The position numbers and the translations under genes are program-made. DNA of 64,000 bases. It comes from Abelmoschus esculentus (lineage: Eukaryota > Streptophyta > Magnoliopsida > Malvales > Malvaceae). This document shows positions 47,001 through 58,656 of the stretch, one piece after another. The notes beneath the pieces are model-generated. The model was given only the letters and a program-made list of their open reading frames with translations. It was not told the origin of the DNA and ran no database searches. Within the stretch, counting starts at the first letter, position 1. Each line of letters starts with the position of its first letter. The DNA lies in NCBI GenBank assembly GCA_035048815.1, contig JAUCBN010000016.1:7122501-7186500 (forward strand), written 5' to 3'.

Positions 47001-47835
47001 TATCAAAAGTTTCTGCATGCTTTGACATGCCTTTTTCTTTAACTTCTTTATAAGTAGTTTTAACTTACACTGTTCCCATCGTAAAGAAATCTGAAACTGC
47101 AATCTAATGTTATATGACATTAATACGGAATCCGTGGCAATATTCCTATTTCAAATGTGATTAATGTGATACAAACTTGTTACACAGGCTCGACCATTAC
47201 TTTCTGAAGCAATCGAACATCAAGACTTTGATGCCTTGGTGGATCCAAGGTTGGAAAAGAACTTTGTAGATTTTGAAATGTTTCGAATGATAGAGGCAGC
47301 TGCTGCTTGTGTGCGACATTCCGCTGCTAAAAGGCCAAAAATGAGTCAGGTAATTAGGTTTGAGTCTATGTTACTCAAACTCGAATATGTTCTTTTTAAA
47401 GTTTTTTCATATATTTTGAGGATCCTTGGAGGATCATGTCTCATATCCATATTTGAATGTGTTGGATTTGGATACTTGATGCAAATCGAAGAATCCGAGA
47501 GATAGAAGTAAAGAACTTGTACTTTTATTATTCATCGACTTTACTTTTCTTAGGTGGTGAGAGCTCTAGACTCATTGGACGAGTCATCAGATCTCACAAA
47601 CGGAATGAAACCTGGCCAAAGTGAGGTTTTCAATTCAGCACAACAATCTGCTCAAATCAGAATGTTTCAGAGGCTAGCATTTGGCAGTCAAGATTACAGT
47701 TCAAGCTTCTATAATCACTCCCAGAGCAGTTGGAGGAGTCGAGACGACGTCAGTCAAGGTAGTTGGAGGAGTCGAGATTACGGAAATCCCAGTGGCGGCT
47801 GGAGTCGAGAACAAAGGGATCGAGACATTCCTTGA
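44030..47835 (+). CDS. PERK: Proline-rich extensin-like receptor kinase (PERK)
   Basis: This is a single-pass plasma-membrane Ser/Thr kinase thought to sense the cell wall. Coding exons are 44030-44993, 45312-45719, 46011-46097, 46301-46371, 46599-46675, 46823-46970, 47188-47349 and 47554-47835. They join in phase to 732 codons plus stop. Residues 1 to about 262 are Pro/Ser-rich with many SPPP and PPPS repeats, resembling extensin. A transmembrane helix is at about 271-294, followed by basic QKRKRK. The kinase has Gly loop GEGGFG (378-383), Lys399 in VAVK, HRD (493-495, RD type), DFG (513-515) and APE (539-541). The tail from 640 carries GQSEVF and SSWRSRD motifs, closest in memory to the PERK8/9/10/13 branch. 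The in-frame GTG at 44009 is not a eukaryotic start; ATG 44030 has A at -3. No breaks are seen. Intron 5 uses a GC donor. Confidence 0.93.
46676..46822 (+). other. PERK intron 5 with GC-AG borders
   Basis: The exon ends ...TTCGG and the intron starts GCAAGT; it ends TTTTACAG. Any nearby GT donor would break the frame: using the GT at 46680 adds four bases. Joining GG to A restores the conserved Gly-Tyr of the activation segment before APE. Apart from the C, the donor matches the consensus, as is usual for GC-AG introns. Confidence 0.88.
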
Positions 47836-48060
47836 TGCTTGGAATGCATCTCCAATGTAAATCAAATCTGACGAGTTTTGAATGCTTATGAAGCTTGAAT
47901 GGCCATTGCATGACAGAGTCCGAAGGGGGATGGCCTTGACTCTAATTTTTTTCCTGTACGAATGCATGTATTTTCTGTAATTGAGAATCATTCATATATA
48001 ATTTTCCTTGTATTTATATTTGTTAACAATTCAATATAAGTTTCCTTTTCTAACTTGAAA
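47836..48060 (+). terminator. PERK 3' untranslated region and likely poly(A) region
   Basis: After the TGA at 47833-47835 the sequence is T-rich, with ATGTATTTTCTGTAATTG and CATATATAATTTTCC near 47965-48005. Such TGTA and AATATAA-like elements are typical upstream of plant poly(A) sites. The exact end is unknown. Confidence 0.45.
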
Positions 48061-48689
48061 GTCTTTTTGTGTGTGTTGGGAAAATTGAGTTTTCTATCGT
48101 TTGAATGTAGCTTCAAAATTAAGTTGAGATATTAAGATTAAAACTACTGAAATGCACAGTGAATAAATCCGACAAACTATTGATTGTAATGAAAAGAGCA
48201 CGTTAAATTTACAGGGTCCATGGAATTGTGGTTTATTTCACGTGCACTATTGCCGGATGATTAAAATATTATTTTTGATGATAAAATAAACGTTAAGAAA
48301 GTAAATGCTTAAATTATATTTATTTTTTTGCTATAAATGTTTACATTTTTTTATTAAAATAAATATTTAAAATAAGATAACTTGAACACTTATATTTTAG
48401 TTAAGCTATAAAATACAGTGATAATCGTATGCTTTGTTGAATAAATTCTATTAAATTGATTTTGATATGACAAATACGTTAAATTAATAAAAATCTTGGA
48501 AAATAATTTTATTGATAAAAATACTCAATGAACATTCGGATATTTTGATCCTTGATGTCTTAAAATTTTTAAAATGTTTTATTAATTCATTAGATGATTT
48601 TTCTGAGTATAATTGAGCAAAAATGTTTATGAATACTGATATGACTATTAGCGTACCGATATCATATATTTAAATTTTTACATCGAATA
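48061..48689. other. AT-rich intergenic DNA after PERK
   Basis: No gene or named element is visible. The copia-related region with palindromes begins at about 48690, and its left edge cannot be set. Confidence 0.45.
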
Positions 48690-48697
48690 AAAAATCC

Positions 48698-49095
48698 ATA
48701 CCGGTACGGTATTGCATACCGATACGCCTTCAATGGTAAAACAATTTGGTTTTGAACGTGTACAGGTACGTCAAATCCTCGTATCGATACTTGAACAATA
48801 TTTTTCACATCGAATGCAAAAAGAGTATCGTTACCACTCTGGGTGTACTGATACTCCATAAGACACAATTTTAAAATTCTTCTCACACGTACCGGTACGA
48901 CTACTAGATATACCGATACTAGGTCATCTTATGAATTTTCAGTGAACTATTTCAGTATCGATATTAGTCCTCGTATCGATACCCATCTCTTCCGTATCGT
49001 TATTCGCCTTTTAAGTATTGGTACTTCTTACTTTATAACGAATCTTTCTATTTATGACATGTATTAATACGGCTCTTCGCATAGCGATACTCAGA
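48698..49095 (+). repeat. Cluster of palindromic GTATCGATAC/GTACCGGTAC motifs
   Basis: Exact or near palindromes occur repeatedly: ACCGGTACGG (about 48702), TACCGATACG, GTATCGATACTTG (about 48780), CGTACCGGTACGA (about 48889), TACCGATACT, GTATCGATATT (about 48954), CGTATCGATACCC (about 48973), CGTATCGTTATTC and AGCGATACTC (about 49085). Many come as pairs about 20 bp apart. Confidence 0.8.
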
Positions 49096-49494
49096 GCTTC
49101 AAAAGAGTATTTATTACGGAGAAAATACCTCTCTAGCATGTATGTTCTATATTCTAACAAACTAAACGGTTAGAATTCAATAAAGACATATAAATTGAAG
49201 TCTCCAAAGCTCATACAAACAATTTGTGATCATTGAGTGAGCAATAAAGCAAAAATTCAATCTTCAAGAACTTTTATTATTATTCGACACCTAACTTGTT
49301 TGTGTTTATTTGTAATATTTCTTTCAAGTTTGGGGAGTGATTTTTTTATAATTGGGTAAACATTATCAACCTTTGAGAGGTCTTTATGAGTTTATCATTT
49401 CTGTTCACAACAAGGTGTTTGTTTGATCAAGCTTTGGGTAGAAAGCTTACTCAGTTGTAAGATTTTCTCCTAATCAGAAAAAAGGGACGAATTT

Positions 49495-49715
49495 TAAGAT
49501 GAAGCCGGATGAAAACATCACCAATGAAGGTACCAAACGACGTTAAGAAGGCCAAGATTCAATTCCTTAATCTTAATTAAAGATATCTTGTAAGAGTGCT
49601 AAGGAAGTTTGAGATTCTCTTAACACAACCAATGAAGGTACCAAACAATGTTAAGAAAACCAAGATTGAACTCCTTAATTTTAATTAAGAGAATTTTAAG
49701 ATGGAATCGGATAAA
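49495..49715 (+). repeat. Local direct duplication before the copia gag
   Basis: A block with TTTTAAGATG...GGATGAAAACATCACC, then ACCAATGAAGGTACCAAAC and GTTAAGAAGGCCAAGATT, recurs from about 49630 with changes. It probably arose by slippage or unequal exchange inside the element leader. Confidence 0.6.
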
Positions 49716-50894
49716 AACGTCACTAAAATGTTTGATCGATTCTCGATAATCGTCAATGATCTTAAAGGTTTTGACAAATTCATTTCAAAGGAGAAACTCG
49801 TTCTGAAGCTCATTTGTTATCTTCTCAAATCTTGGGATAGTAAGAGAAACGTCATCATTGAAGCCAGGGATCTCAAGACCTTGAAGTTTAATCTTCTCAT
49901 GGGATCTTTTCTTACCCATGAAATTATAAAGAAAGAAAGTTAAGAAGAGAAGAAGAAAAATGAGAAAAAGTTAGACAAGAAGGAGATGAAAAAAAAACTT
50001 AGAATCGCATTTAAAGTAACACATGAAGAAAGTGATTCTAGTGAGGAGGAAGATGAGGAAATGTTCATGTTGGGAAAAAGGTTTACAAGGTTTATGAAGT
50101 TCAACCGTGGAAAAAAGCTAAATCAAAAATGAGAATTCAAAAATAAGAATAAAGAATAAGAGAAAGATCAACTCATTTACTATGAGTGCAAAATAGCGGG
50201 ACACATACGAATGGAGTGTCCCCAACTCAAAAAGAAAAGCTTTGGAAAGAAGAAGAAGCATAAGGCCCGTTTACTAACTTGGAGTGATGAGGATACTTCA
50301 AGTGAAGAGTAGCAGGAAGTTGTTAATCTATGCCTCATGGCTTTGGAGGATGATGTTAAGGTAACCTATAACTTATTTTTTATTATTTTACATTTGATGA
50401 ATTACATGAAGAATAAATCGAGTTACAAGAGGTCTATGATGAGTTAGTAATCCATAAAGAAAAATAAAAAAGTTGTTTTGAACTTAAAAATTGAAAATGA
50501 TTCCTTAACAAAAACCAGCTTAGAATTAGAGAGTAAATTAAAAGAAATAAATGAGGAACTAGAAAAAAAGTCTTAGCATGCATAATTTACTTTTTAATGT
50601 AAAAGAAGATCATCAAAAGGAGATTGATGATTTAAAAGGTTCTTTAGGCAAGGTTAGTTCTAAAAATTTCTTTAAAGGTGAAAACTCAAGAACTAATCAT
50701 GTAAGGAAGACATTGTTCCTTCTAATGATTAGAAGCATTTGGATACCTAAAAACATTATCGCTTCTAATGATTTGTTTGTTATTGCTTCTTGGATTTCTA
50801 AGGAAACTAATATATTAGGAACTAAATATCATAGACCCAAACAAATTTGGGTACTAAAAACCAAAGCTCAGTAATTTGATTAAATAAATAATAT

Positions 50895-51114
50895 TGTTGA
50901 GTATTGAAACTTCTGAAAAGCTTCTGGAACTTAGTTTAGTTTGTAAATCAGTTGTAAAAGCTTAACAACTTTCAGGTTGTTCAGTTTTGTATTTATAGTT
51001 AGCAGAGCTCTTCCTCTTATGTGTATAAATAATGGAGTTTATTACTTGTGTAATTCATGAATATGAACGTCAATATACAGTATCATTCTATTCATTTTTC
51101 TTGAGTTTCTAATA
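50895..51114 (+). mobile_element. Short copia LTR
   Basis: Starts TGTTGAGTATTG and ends TCTAATA (a decayed ..CA). It is followed at once by TGATATCAAAGCTG (51115-51128), a decayed initiator tRNA-Met primer site (usual TGGTATCAGAGC). A TATA-like TGTGTATAAATAATGG lies near 51019. At about 220 bp it is a short LTR. Confidence 0.7.
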
Positions 51115-51128
51115 TGATATCAAAGCTG

Positions 51129-51493
51129 ATTTAAAGGTGTTTGACCACAGGTGCTTCCCACATCTCCGGGCGTATCAGTCTCACAAGCTAAGCTTTCGAT
51201 CACAAGCTTGCACCTTTCTTGGATATAGCATGAAGCACAAAGGGTACCAGTATATGGCACAAGATGATAAGGTGTACATTTCAAGACATGTGGTGTTTGA
51301 TGAAAGAGTGTTTCCTTTTGCAGCATTACCAACCTTAGGAAATTTACCTACCAAGGCAGCTACTCATCATGCAGCTTCTCTAGGAGTGTTTCCAGTTGTT
51401 GAAGGAGTTGCTAGGGTTTGCATGGATTCATGTCACTCACAACATGGTGGTGCTCAAAGAAGGTCTCCCTCAGGATTAGTAGAAGAGGGTCTA
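51129..51493 (+). pseudogene. Copia integrase C-terminal piece
   Basis: The reading HLRAYQSHKLSFRSQACTF, LGYSMKHKGYQYM and YISRHVVFDERVFPF is the segment just after the copia integrase core. It follows the primer site directly, so gag, protease and most of integrase are deleted. The frame is open until it is cut by the Athila LTR at 51494. The left half of the Athila target duplication should be GTCTA (51489-51493). Confidence 0.8.
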
Positions 51494-53187
51494 TGTTAAC
51501 GCTCTAAAAAGCGTATATTTTCTACCCTTTTACTTAAGGTTTTGTTTGGTTTCAAGTTCATTTGTATTACATTTCATTATATTTAGCTGCATTTCATGTG
51601 TATTTGCATTTAGTTTAGGTTTTTATTTTATTTTCTTTTTCTTTTTAAAAGATACTGCTTTGAAGGGTATTGTGTTGATTATACTGTACAGATGCTGAAC
51701 CAAAGTTGAAAGAGTGGAAGAGATGTCGTAGTATATTTCTCAAGTGTTAGATCGGACTTTAAGGATTCTATAGTATTATGGGCGGACAAAACAGAACGGA
51801 AGAAAGGACACACGTACAGCCCACTGTCTCCACGCGTTTTCCAGGCTAGTTGTACCCCCTCTGCAAAATTCTGCAGACATCGTACCACCCCTTACAGACC
51901 TGCCACAGTCCCCTGCAGACCAGACATTCCTGCCATCTACTACAGCAAATGTCAGAGGATATTCTCTTGGCACCTTTAGGACACCAAACCCTAGAAGCTT
52001 CCTATAAATTCAAGGCTAAGCCTCCTTCAACAAAGGAGCCAGATGTTTTTGGAGCAAGAAAAAAAGAAAAATCAGTAGCTAAGGAGCCATAAAGGAGCGA
52101 GCTTTAAGGAAGCAAGAGGGAGAAGAAAGAAGAAAGAAGGTCACTTTCGGTCGTCTTTAACCTCTAGCCAAGCCACCATTGTAGGAGAGATTTAAGCAAG
52201 GGATTTGCGCGACTTCGGGAGGAGCGGCAAGCTAGGAAGTGTCACGGCACAAGCGTTTGAGACTTCCTCTTCACTTTGTTTACCTTTTTTCTAATTCGAT
52301 GAATATGTATTTCAAAGGATGAAAGTTGAATAGTTTTTCATTCCTAGCCATGAACTAAACTAGTATGGCTAAGGCTTATTTTGGATATTTTCATTTTGTT
52401 TTAATGGATGTTTACTGTTTCCAGTTTACTTTGTGTTTTGTTCAAGAATGTAACATTTTTTCACTCTAAACCTTGGTTTGTAAGAGCATAGGGAGGTAGC
52501 CATAGCTCAAGGGGTTTGGGAAGCTTAGACCTAGGGATAGGCAAAGCTAGACCAACTTGAACAATAGGGTTGCTGCGGGAGTATAATCCTAACTTGCCTT
52601 AGGGATAAGGTAGAGTTTCAACGACTAAAAGGGGTAACACTTTATCAACATTAGAAGTGTTAGGTTTGAGACCGGGAGGTAATGCCTTAGTATTTTCGAG
52701 TGTTAGGCCTTCTGACTAGGTATAGTGGAGACATTTTCAGTAAACTCTGTCGAACACTAGTAAACCAGGGGAACAGTAACATGCAGGAGAGCAGTAAAGT
52801 CATGCCATAGCAAGCCTAGCCTGTTTTAAGCTTGAATATCTTTTCAGTGTTGTGTTTGTACAGCTTTATTTATTTCTCCAATATCTGTTTATTGCTACTG
52901 AATTTTCGTGACATCCTTTGTTTTGCTCTAGCATCTTTGGTGACAGTTCTATTTTGCTAAAGCATTTTTGGTGACACTTGCAGATTTGCTTTAGCATATG
53001 TCATTACAAAAGACTACTTTATCTTTTGTGTATGGTAACTATTTTTGAATTAACCTACCCAATCCTCGTGGGAACGATCTCACTCACACATTTTATTACT
53101 TGTTCGATGTGTATACTTGCACACTCTTGCATGCAATTCAATTACATATTTTAATCATCTCTATCAAGCGTTGCGTGTACACCAACA
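51494..53187 (+). mobile_element. 5' LTR of the plus-strand Athila element
   Basis: The 1,694-bp LTR starts TGTTAACGCTC and ends ACACCAACA, so its termini are TGTT...AACA. It shares with the other Athila-type LTRs the CCTAGGGATAGGC (about 52541), TTAGGGATAAGG with GTTTCAACGACTAAAAGG (about 52598-52632) and GGGAGGTAATGCC blocks, but differs elsewhere. Only this LTR of the pair is in the window. Confidence 0.85.
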
Positions 53188-53193
53188 AGTTTT

Positions 53194-53210
53194 TGGTATC
53201 ATTGCCGGGT
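53194..53210 (+). promoter_or_regulatory. Primer-binding site, decayed tRNA-Asp type
   Basis: TGGTATCATTGCCGGGT lies six bases inside the LTR end. Against the tRNA-Asp complement TGGCGCCGTTGCCGGGG most changes are C to T or G to A at CG steps, as expected after DNA methylation. Confidence 0.85.
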
Positions 53211-53336
53211 ATTGAGGCAATAGGATATTTCAATCATAGTTTCCATACTATCTATCTTTTTGTTTTGTGTTTTAAGTCTTTTTATTCGGTTTAATCTTTT
53301 TTTTCTTTGTTATCTTTTTAGGTTTTTCGTTAGTGG

Positions 53337-54291
53337 ATGCCCAGAGTGAATCGTAGGGAAGCTCTCATACAGTTTATTCCAGAAATCAAAAGTTATTTTA
53401 TATAAAGGAGGCGAGAGCAAAGAACAAGAGCCATGTATTAGGATCCATATAATCAAAATGCTAGAGCAGTATCTGCAGCAAATCCAAATGCTACAACAAA
53501 TCAGGAGATAGTAGCAAGACCAAGAGCAATTCGAGATCACTTGACACCGATCTTGGATAACCTCAATTCTGGGATAGTGACACTTGAAATACAGGCAACA
53601 CACTTCGAGCTCAAGCCTGTGATGTTTAATATACTCAACTCGATTGGACAATTTAGAGGATCTCCACACGAGGACACTTGACAACATATCCGTGCTTTCT
53701 TGGAGGTTTGCGATTCGTTCCGCCAACAAGGAGTGCACGAGGATGTACTGAAGCTCAAGCTATTTCCATACTCTTTGAGAGACCGAGCAAGAGAATGGTT
53801 GAATGGTATTCCAGTCGGTTCGAAGGAGTCATGGACAACTTTGTGCAAAAACTTCTTGGCGAGATACAACCCACCCAACATGAACACTCAATTGCGAAAT
53901 GAGATAACATCCTTTAGACAAGGGGATGATGATTCGATGTATGAGTGTTGGAATCGATACAAAAGCTTGCTGAGAAGGTGTATCAATCACGGTTTTCAAG
54001 ACTAGACTCAAATTGTGATGTTCTACAATGGAGTCAATGCACCCACAAGGATGATGTTAGATGCTTCAGCAAATGGGACACTGCTGGACAAGTCACCAGA
54101 AGAAGCATTTGATATTTTGCACAAGATAGCCAACAACGATTATCAATTTCCAACTACTAGGCTTGGGACAGGACGACGAACTCAAGGAAAGCTGAAGCTC
54201 GATGCCAATGATTCTGTCTCAGCATAACTGTCTAATATCACAAATATGCTGAAGAATCTTCAATAGCCCAGTGAAGTACGAGATGCTAAGG
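53337..54291 (+). pseudogene. Athila gag, first part
   Basis: This is the structural gag of the element. The probable ATG is at 53337 and the frame stops at 53403 (TAA). Later pieces carry the ATHFELKPVMFNILNSIGQF, VHEDVLKLKLFPYSLRDRA and REWLNGIP blocks, then LRNEITSFRQGDDDSMYECW, NAPTRMMLDAS and NDYQFPTTRLG. Further stops are at about 53680 and 54003, each interrupting an otherwise good match to the gag at 22321-23840. Reading continues across the later LTR insertion at 54292. Gag would assemble particles and bind RNA; this copy is broken. Confidence 0.85.
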
Positions 54292-54854
54292 TATAACCCC
54301 CTTAGCCCGGCCTAGACATAACCGACACTAATGAGTTACACGGGGAATATCAAACCAAACCCGCAAAGGTCCGATTCGATAAACAATCCTAAAACCATTA
54401 TTTTTTTCTTTTAGATGCATAATTGTATTCCTACATGTCAAGGTCTCATACAAGGCATTAACGAAAACAATCCGATCATAAACAAACATCCGATTAAACA
54501 CTTAAATAAATTAAGGACTAAAATGTAAAACTTTTAAATTCTAATAAAAAAGTTGGAATTCTTTTCATCAAAGTTCAATTAAATATACAAGTATCCCTCA
54601 CAGAAAATTTCAAGTCAAACGGAGTATTCTAACTTCATCAATTGCATGTTTCACTAATTTAGGGACTAAAATGTAAATCTTTCAAACTATAAGGACTTCT
54701 TCCAAAATGAGTTATCCATCTTGAAATTAAATTAACTTTATGCATTCATGTGAAATTTTAGCTCAAAATAACATCTGTAGATACCCTAATTGAATAAAGA
54801 AAGATATTTGGGACTAAAATGCAATTTTCAGCAACTATCAATTTCTAGCACCCA

Positions 54855-55025
54855 AAGGTTTCGAAACCTTTCATAAAAGTTTCAAAACTTTATGTAAAAG
54901 GTTTCGAAACTTCCCTGAAGGTTTCAAAACTTTTCGCATTCAGTAACTTTCTAAAATCGAATTTGCCCGCAAGGTTTCGAAACCTTCCTGAAGGTTTCGA
55001 AACTGTTTGACAAAGGTTTCGAAAC
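54855..55025 (-). repeat. Palindrome cluster in Tekay-family solo LTR
   Basis: AAGGTTTCGAAACCTTT and variants recur about eight times, including a full palindrome near 54855 and another near 54973. Position within the LTR matches the clusters at 13914-14052 and 17890-18085. Confidence 0.88.
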
Positions 55026-55754
55026 TTTAGGTCTGGAACCTAAAAATTCCATCACACTAAGTGAAAACTAATGACTCAATACACAACCATTAATCACTAC
55101 CACTATATGCACAAGTCCTAAGCATAATTAACAACATATAACACATGATTTTTAACGTCATGAACATCAAGCAAACTATAGGCATGCTACCTAGAGCACG
55201 ATTAAAATCGTAACGATCATGCAAGTACATGCTTCAACATTCCAAACAATATCATAGTCCATCGATTAACAATCAAGCAACATAGGTCTTATTTCAACAT
55301 AAAGCAAAGTCAAAGTTCACACTCCCCACATAGGTTGGGTTTACACATTGCCAAGCACCAACTTATTTGTCAAAACATACCGAATTTGAAGTAGTCTTTC
55401 CCCTTGGATTCCTTGCTCCGAATGTAGTCCCGAGTGCCTTTATTTTTCTGCAAGGATGAAAAGAAAACCTAAGCAAACATGCTTAGTGAGGAAGCTCTAC
55501 ACAAGATCATCAATGCATCTATTTAAAACCATAATGAAACCATAGTTTGCAATGCATCATTAAAACATGCATGCTTAACATTTCACTTTCATATCTATAA
55601 TATCAAATCACTTTCTTGAGTATGTTCAACATTATCAATACATTTCATGAATGATGCATAATGTTCTCTTTTAATCCATGTATGCATATTGGCTTCTAGT
55701 GATCACTTATTGTGAACCTTAAGTTCACCGAATATACGAATCCATTGTTAGAGA

Positions 55755-55960
55755 CCATTAGTCTCGTCATGACACGAAGTCACCATTGACATGACACGAA
55801 GTCACCATTGACATGACACGAAGTCACCATTGACATGACACAAAGTCACCATTATAGCACTACCACGCACGATTGGACACATAGTCACCCTTGTTACATG
55901 TAGGCGGCTTTACCACGCACGCTTAGACACAAAGTCACCCTTGTTACGTGTAGGCAATAT
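55755..55960 (-). repeat. LTR-internal tandem array, mixed unit lengths
   Basis: Three exact copies and one near copy of a 25-bp unit (ATGACACGAAGTCACCATTG plus ACATG) are followed by two longer units with GACACATAGTCACCCTTG and GACACAAAGTCACCCTTG. The short exact copies are recent compared with the longer ones. Confidence 0.88.
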
Positions 55961-57845
55961 TCTTTATTCTCAATAATGTTTATAGTGCACTTAAGACAAT
56001 CCTAATGACATGTCATTCGTATTTGAATCTAAAGTTAGTGTCACTAAGCCAATATCATATTCAAATGTGCATGATAATTTGCTGCTCATAATGTAGGCAT
56101 AATATGTTCACAAATGAACCAAATGTCATATCCAACGGCACCATCAATTTCAAGGCAAATAACCACATAATATTCCAATTCATTTTCAGCTCATAATGCA
56201 TCTATAATGTGCTCAGCAAATGAACCGAAAATCATGCCCAATGGCACCTTTAATTTGAAGGCGAATAACCACATATATTCCGAATTCATTTTCTATGTTT
56301 TCCTTAACCATGTATGTCTTTTTAAACCATGCATTCTCAGCAATTATTTCATGCATGCACCAATTCAAAATCATGTTTATGCATTTCCAAAAATCTCATT
56401 GCATTACCAACATCAACGTTTTTACCGAATGTAGCCGAAGCTCATGTTAATATATCAAAAACATTTACTTTACTTACTCTTGAACTATGGAAAGTTTTCA
56501 CACTCTTCCATAGTCCCCAAAATAGAACTGTACCAATGCGATTCGCTTTAAGTCCGAAAAATACTCATCGACAAGCAAAACGAGCCTTCGCTGATGCTCC
56601 GATGGCAACGCCAATGCACCAGCCACTTATGCACCTTCTTGCACTACCTCTACATCATTAAAAACAGAGCATATTCACATCATAACATTCTCAAACCGAC
56701 AGCTACTTCAAACCTCCACAAAACTACCAAAAACTTAGCCGATAAGGCCGAAAACTAAGCCGAAACGCATCCGAACAACATCAACCCAAAACCTAATAAA
56801 TCTAACATCTAATCCACTTCAATTATGAACCAAAAACACATCTAAACCATTCTTATACCTCCAGCAGCATTAGAACACCTAAAACAGCCCCTAAAACAAC
56901 CGAAAATCACCTTAAAACAACACCGATTGCATTATTCCGGGATTAAATTAATGTGCCATCAATTGAAGACTCAATTAATTATTTAATTGACATAATAACA
57001 TAATTAAATCCATCTAATTACAACATTGAATGAGATCTAAAAAGATTTTATAAAAACATTCACAAAATCATTAGATCTAGCATTGTAAACATAAAATCAA
57101 GTTTCATTCAAAGATTAGCAAACTAATACTTGGGAATTTCAATAAACAACCTTAGAAAAGAGTTAAAATCCAGCAAATTACCTTTGAGATCTATCCACCA
57201 AAAAGATGAGAATTTCTCTTCTTGATTCCTTGTAAATTGTTGTTGTTTTAGTAAAATTGATGATTAGGCTTTGTAAAGAATGAAAAGATGATTAAAATGA
57301 AGTAATTCTTGTTGAAAAAGATGGAAAAAATCAGCAAAGAATTGAAGAAAATAGATAAAGAAAAATGGAGAGAAACTGAGAGAAAAAGATGAGAGGAAAT
57401 ACGTGGTTAAGTGAGAAAATGATTATCATCTTTTAATAAACTAATTAAAAATCATTTTGGTGTATAAATCATTATTTAAAAATTAAATTGGGTTTATGGA
57501 CCTCTAAGGATTCTAAGTATAGCTTGCTTTCCAATTTAGTCACTAAAAATAGCAATTTCCGAAAATTACAAATTAAATCCTCCATTGTTTTTCAAAAATT
57601 GCAATTTGGTCACTAATACATAATTAGGCACAATTAAAAATCAATTTAAAGTTCAAATTACATTCTTTTAATTTTGAAATATCTTTTTAATATTTTTAAA
57701 CCATATTCTAAATTATTACTTTTCTTATTAAAAATATTTTTATTTTATATTTCCCCGGAATAACGAACCGGAGAACCCGATTCGACCCGAATCGAATTCT
57801 CCTAACTAAAGCTCAAACTACTAATCCCAAAATCGAGATGTTACA

Positions 57846-58656
57846 TAAGGCATTATGTTGTATGCACTGTAGTGGAAACCACTTCGATAAAGACTGCCCA
57901 ACTCATCTAGAGGCTGCTTATTACATTGGAAACTTCAACAAAAAATTCCAACAACCCCTACTCCAACACGTACATTCCAGGGTGGAGACAACATCCTAAT
58001 TTTTCTTGGGGTAATCAATGATCAAATCAAGCTAGTAGCTCAAATAGGTAGCAACCCATGGCAACAAACCAAGGAGTCAAAGGTTTTCAAAGAAATATGC
58101 CATGGCAAAATGAACACAAGGGAACAATTCATCATCAAAGTCACAACAATTCTTTGGAAGCTTCGCTGTAAGAATTCATGGTTTCGACTAAGGAGTTCAT
58201 GACATCAATAAAAACTTTATTGCAGGATCATTCCACCATCATCTCTAATCAAGGCAATCTGTTGTAGACCCAAGGTGTACTGCTGCAAAGTCACAACACT
58301 TCACTTAGATCGCTAGAGACTCAAATGGGTCAAATTTCTCAAGCATTACAAGTAAGACCAAGAGGTAATTTGCCTAGTGATAATGAAGTCACTAAAAATT
58401 ATGGCAAAGATCTATGCAACGCACTTACCTTGAGGAGTGGAAGACAAATCAACACGGGGGAACAATTCAAACGAAAACCCCCATTCAGGAGAAAAAAGAA
58501 GTTGAACAACAAGAAGAAAAATCTGCTCAAGAAGAAACTAGAGAAAAATTAAATATTGAGGCATTTGTTGAGAAGCTTGCAGATGCTGCAGCAAAAACAA
58601 CAGTACCATCACAACCTTTGGAGGATGCAAGACCACCACCACCATTCCCTCAATGA
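57846..58656 (+). pseudogene. Athila gag, C-terminal part and linker
   Basis: The zinc knuckle of Cys-X2-Cys-X3-His-X4-Cys type is at 57859-57897. The following linker contains QMGQISQALQVRPRGNLPSD and the NYGKDLCNALTLRSG blocks (58322-58445), then Glu/Lys-rich sequence and the PPPPFPQ motif at about 58635, the usual lead-in to the protease. Breaks include a frameshift near 57965 and several stops up to 58270. Confidence 0.8.

Larger units (their letters stand above)
48690..50877 (+). mobile_element. Copia remnant: palindrome-rich non-coding part plus gag
   Basis: A cluster of palindromes (48698-49095) leads to a gag-like coding region at 49701-50877. The gag part has MFDRFSIIVNDLKGF and KLVLKLICYLL blocks of a UBN2-type gag, then a Lys/Glu-rich segment and a zinc knuckle at about 50178-50219 whose first Cys is Tyr. 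A Glu/Leu/Lys-rich, coiled-coil-like segment follows near 50480-50570. Large coiled-coil gag and palindrome clusters in non-coding DNA are typical of Sireviruses, so that is a plausible lineage. Stops are frequent, pol is missing, and LTR edges are not resolved. Confidence 0.6.
54292..57845 (-). mobile_element. Tekay-family solo LTR in Athila gag
   Basis: The 3,554-bp LTR lies on the minus strand: it starts TGTAACATCTCG (right) and ends GGGGTTATA (left; the expected CA has become TA). The target duplication TAAGG is perfect (54287-54291 and 57846-57850). With one copy of TAAGG kept, gag reads straight into the zinc knuckle. No internal region or partner LTR is present, so it is a true solo LTR. 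It includes the palindrome cluster (54855-55025) and tandem array (55755-55960) of the family. Confidence 0.93.

Noticed and set aside
48662..48886. Minus-strand frame over the palindrome cluster
   Set aside because: Explained by repeats of the ACCGGTAC type; no domain.
56329..56661. 110-codon frame in the solo LTR, with relative at 16417-16629
   Set aside because: Corresponds to LTR DNA in opposite orientation; no domain and no gag-pol nearby.
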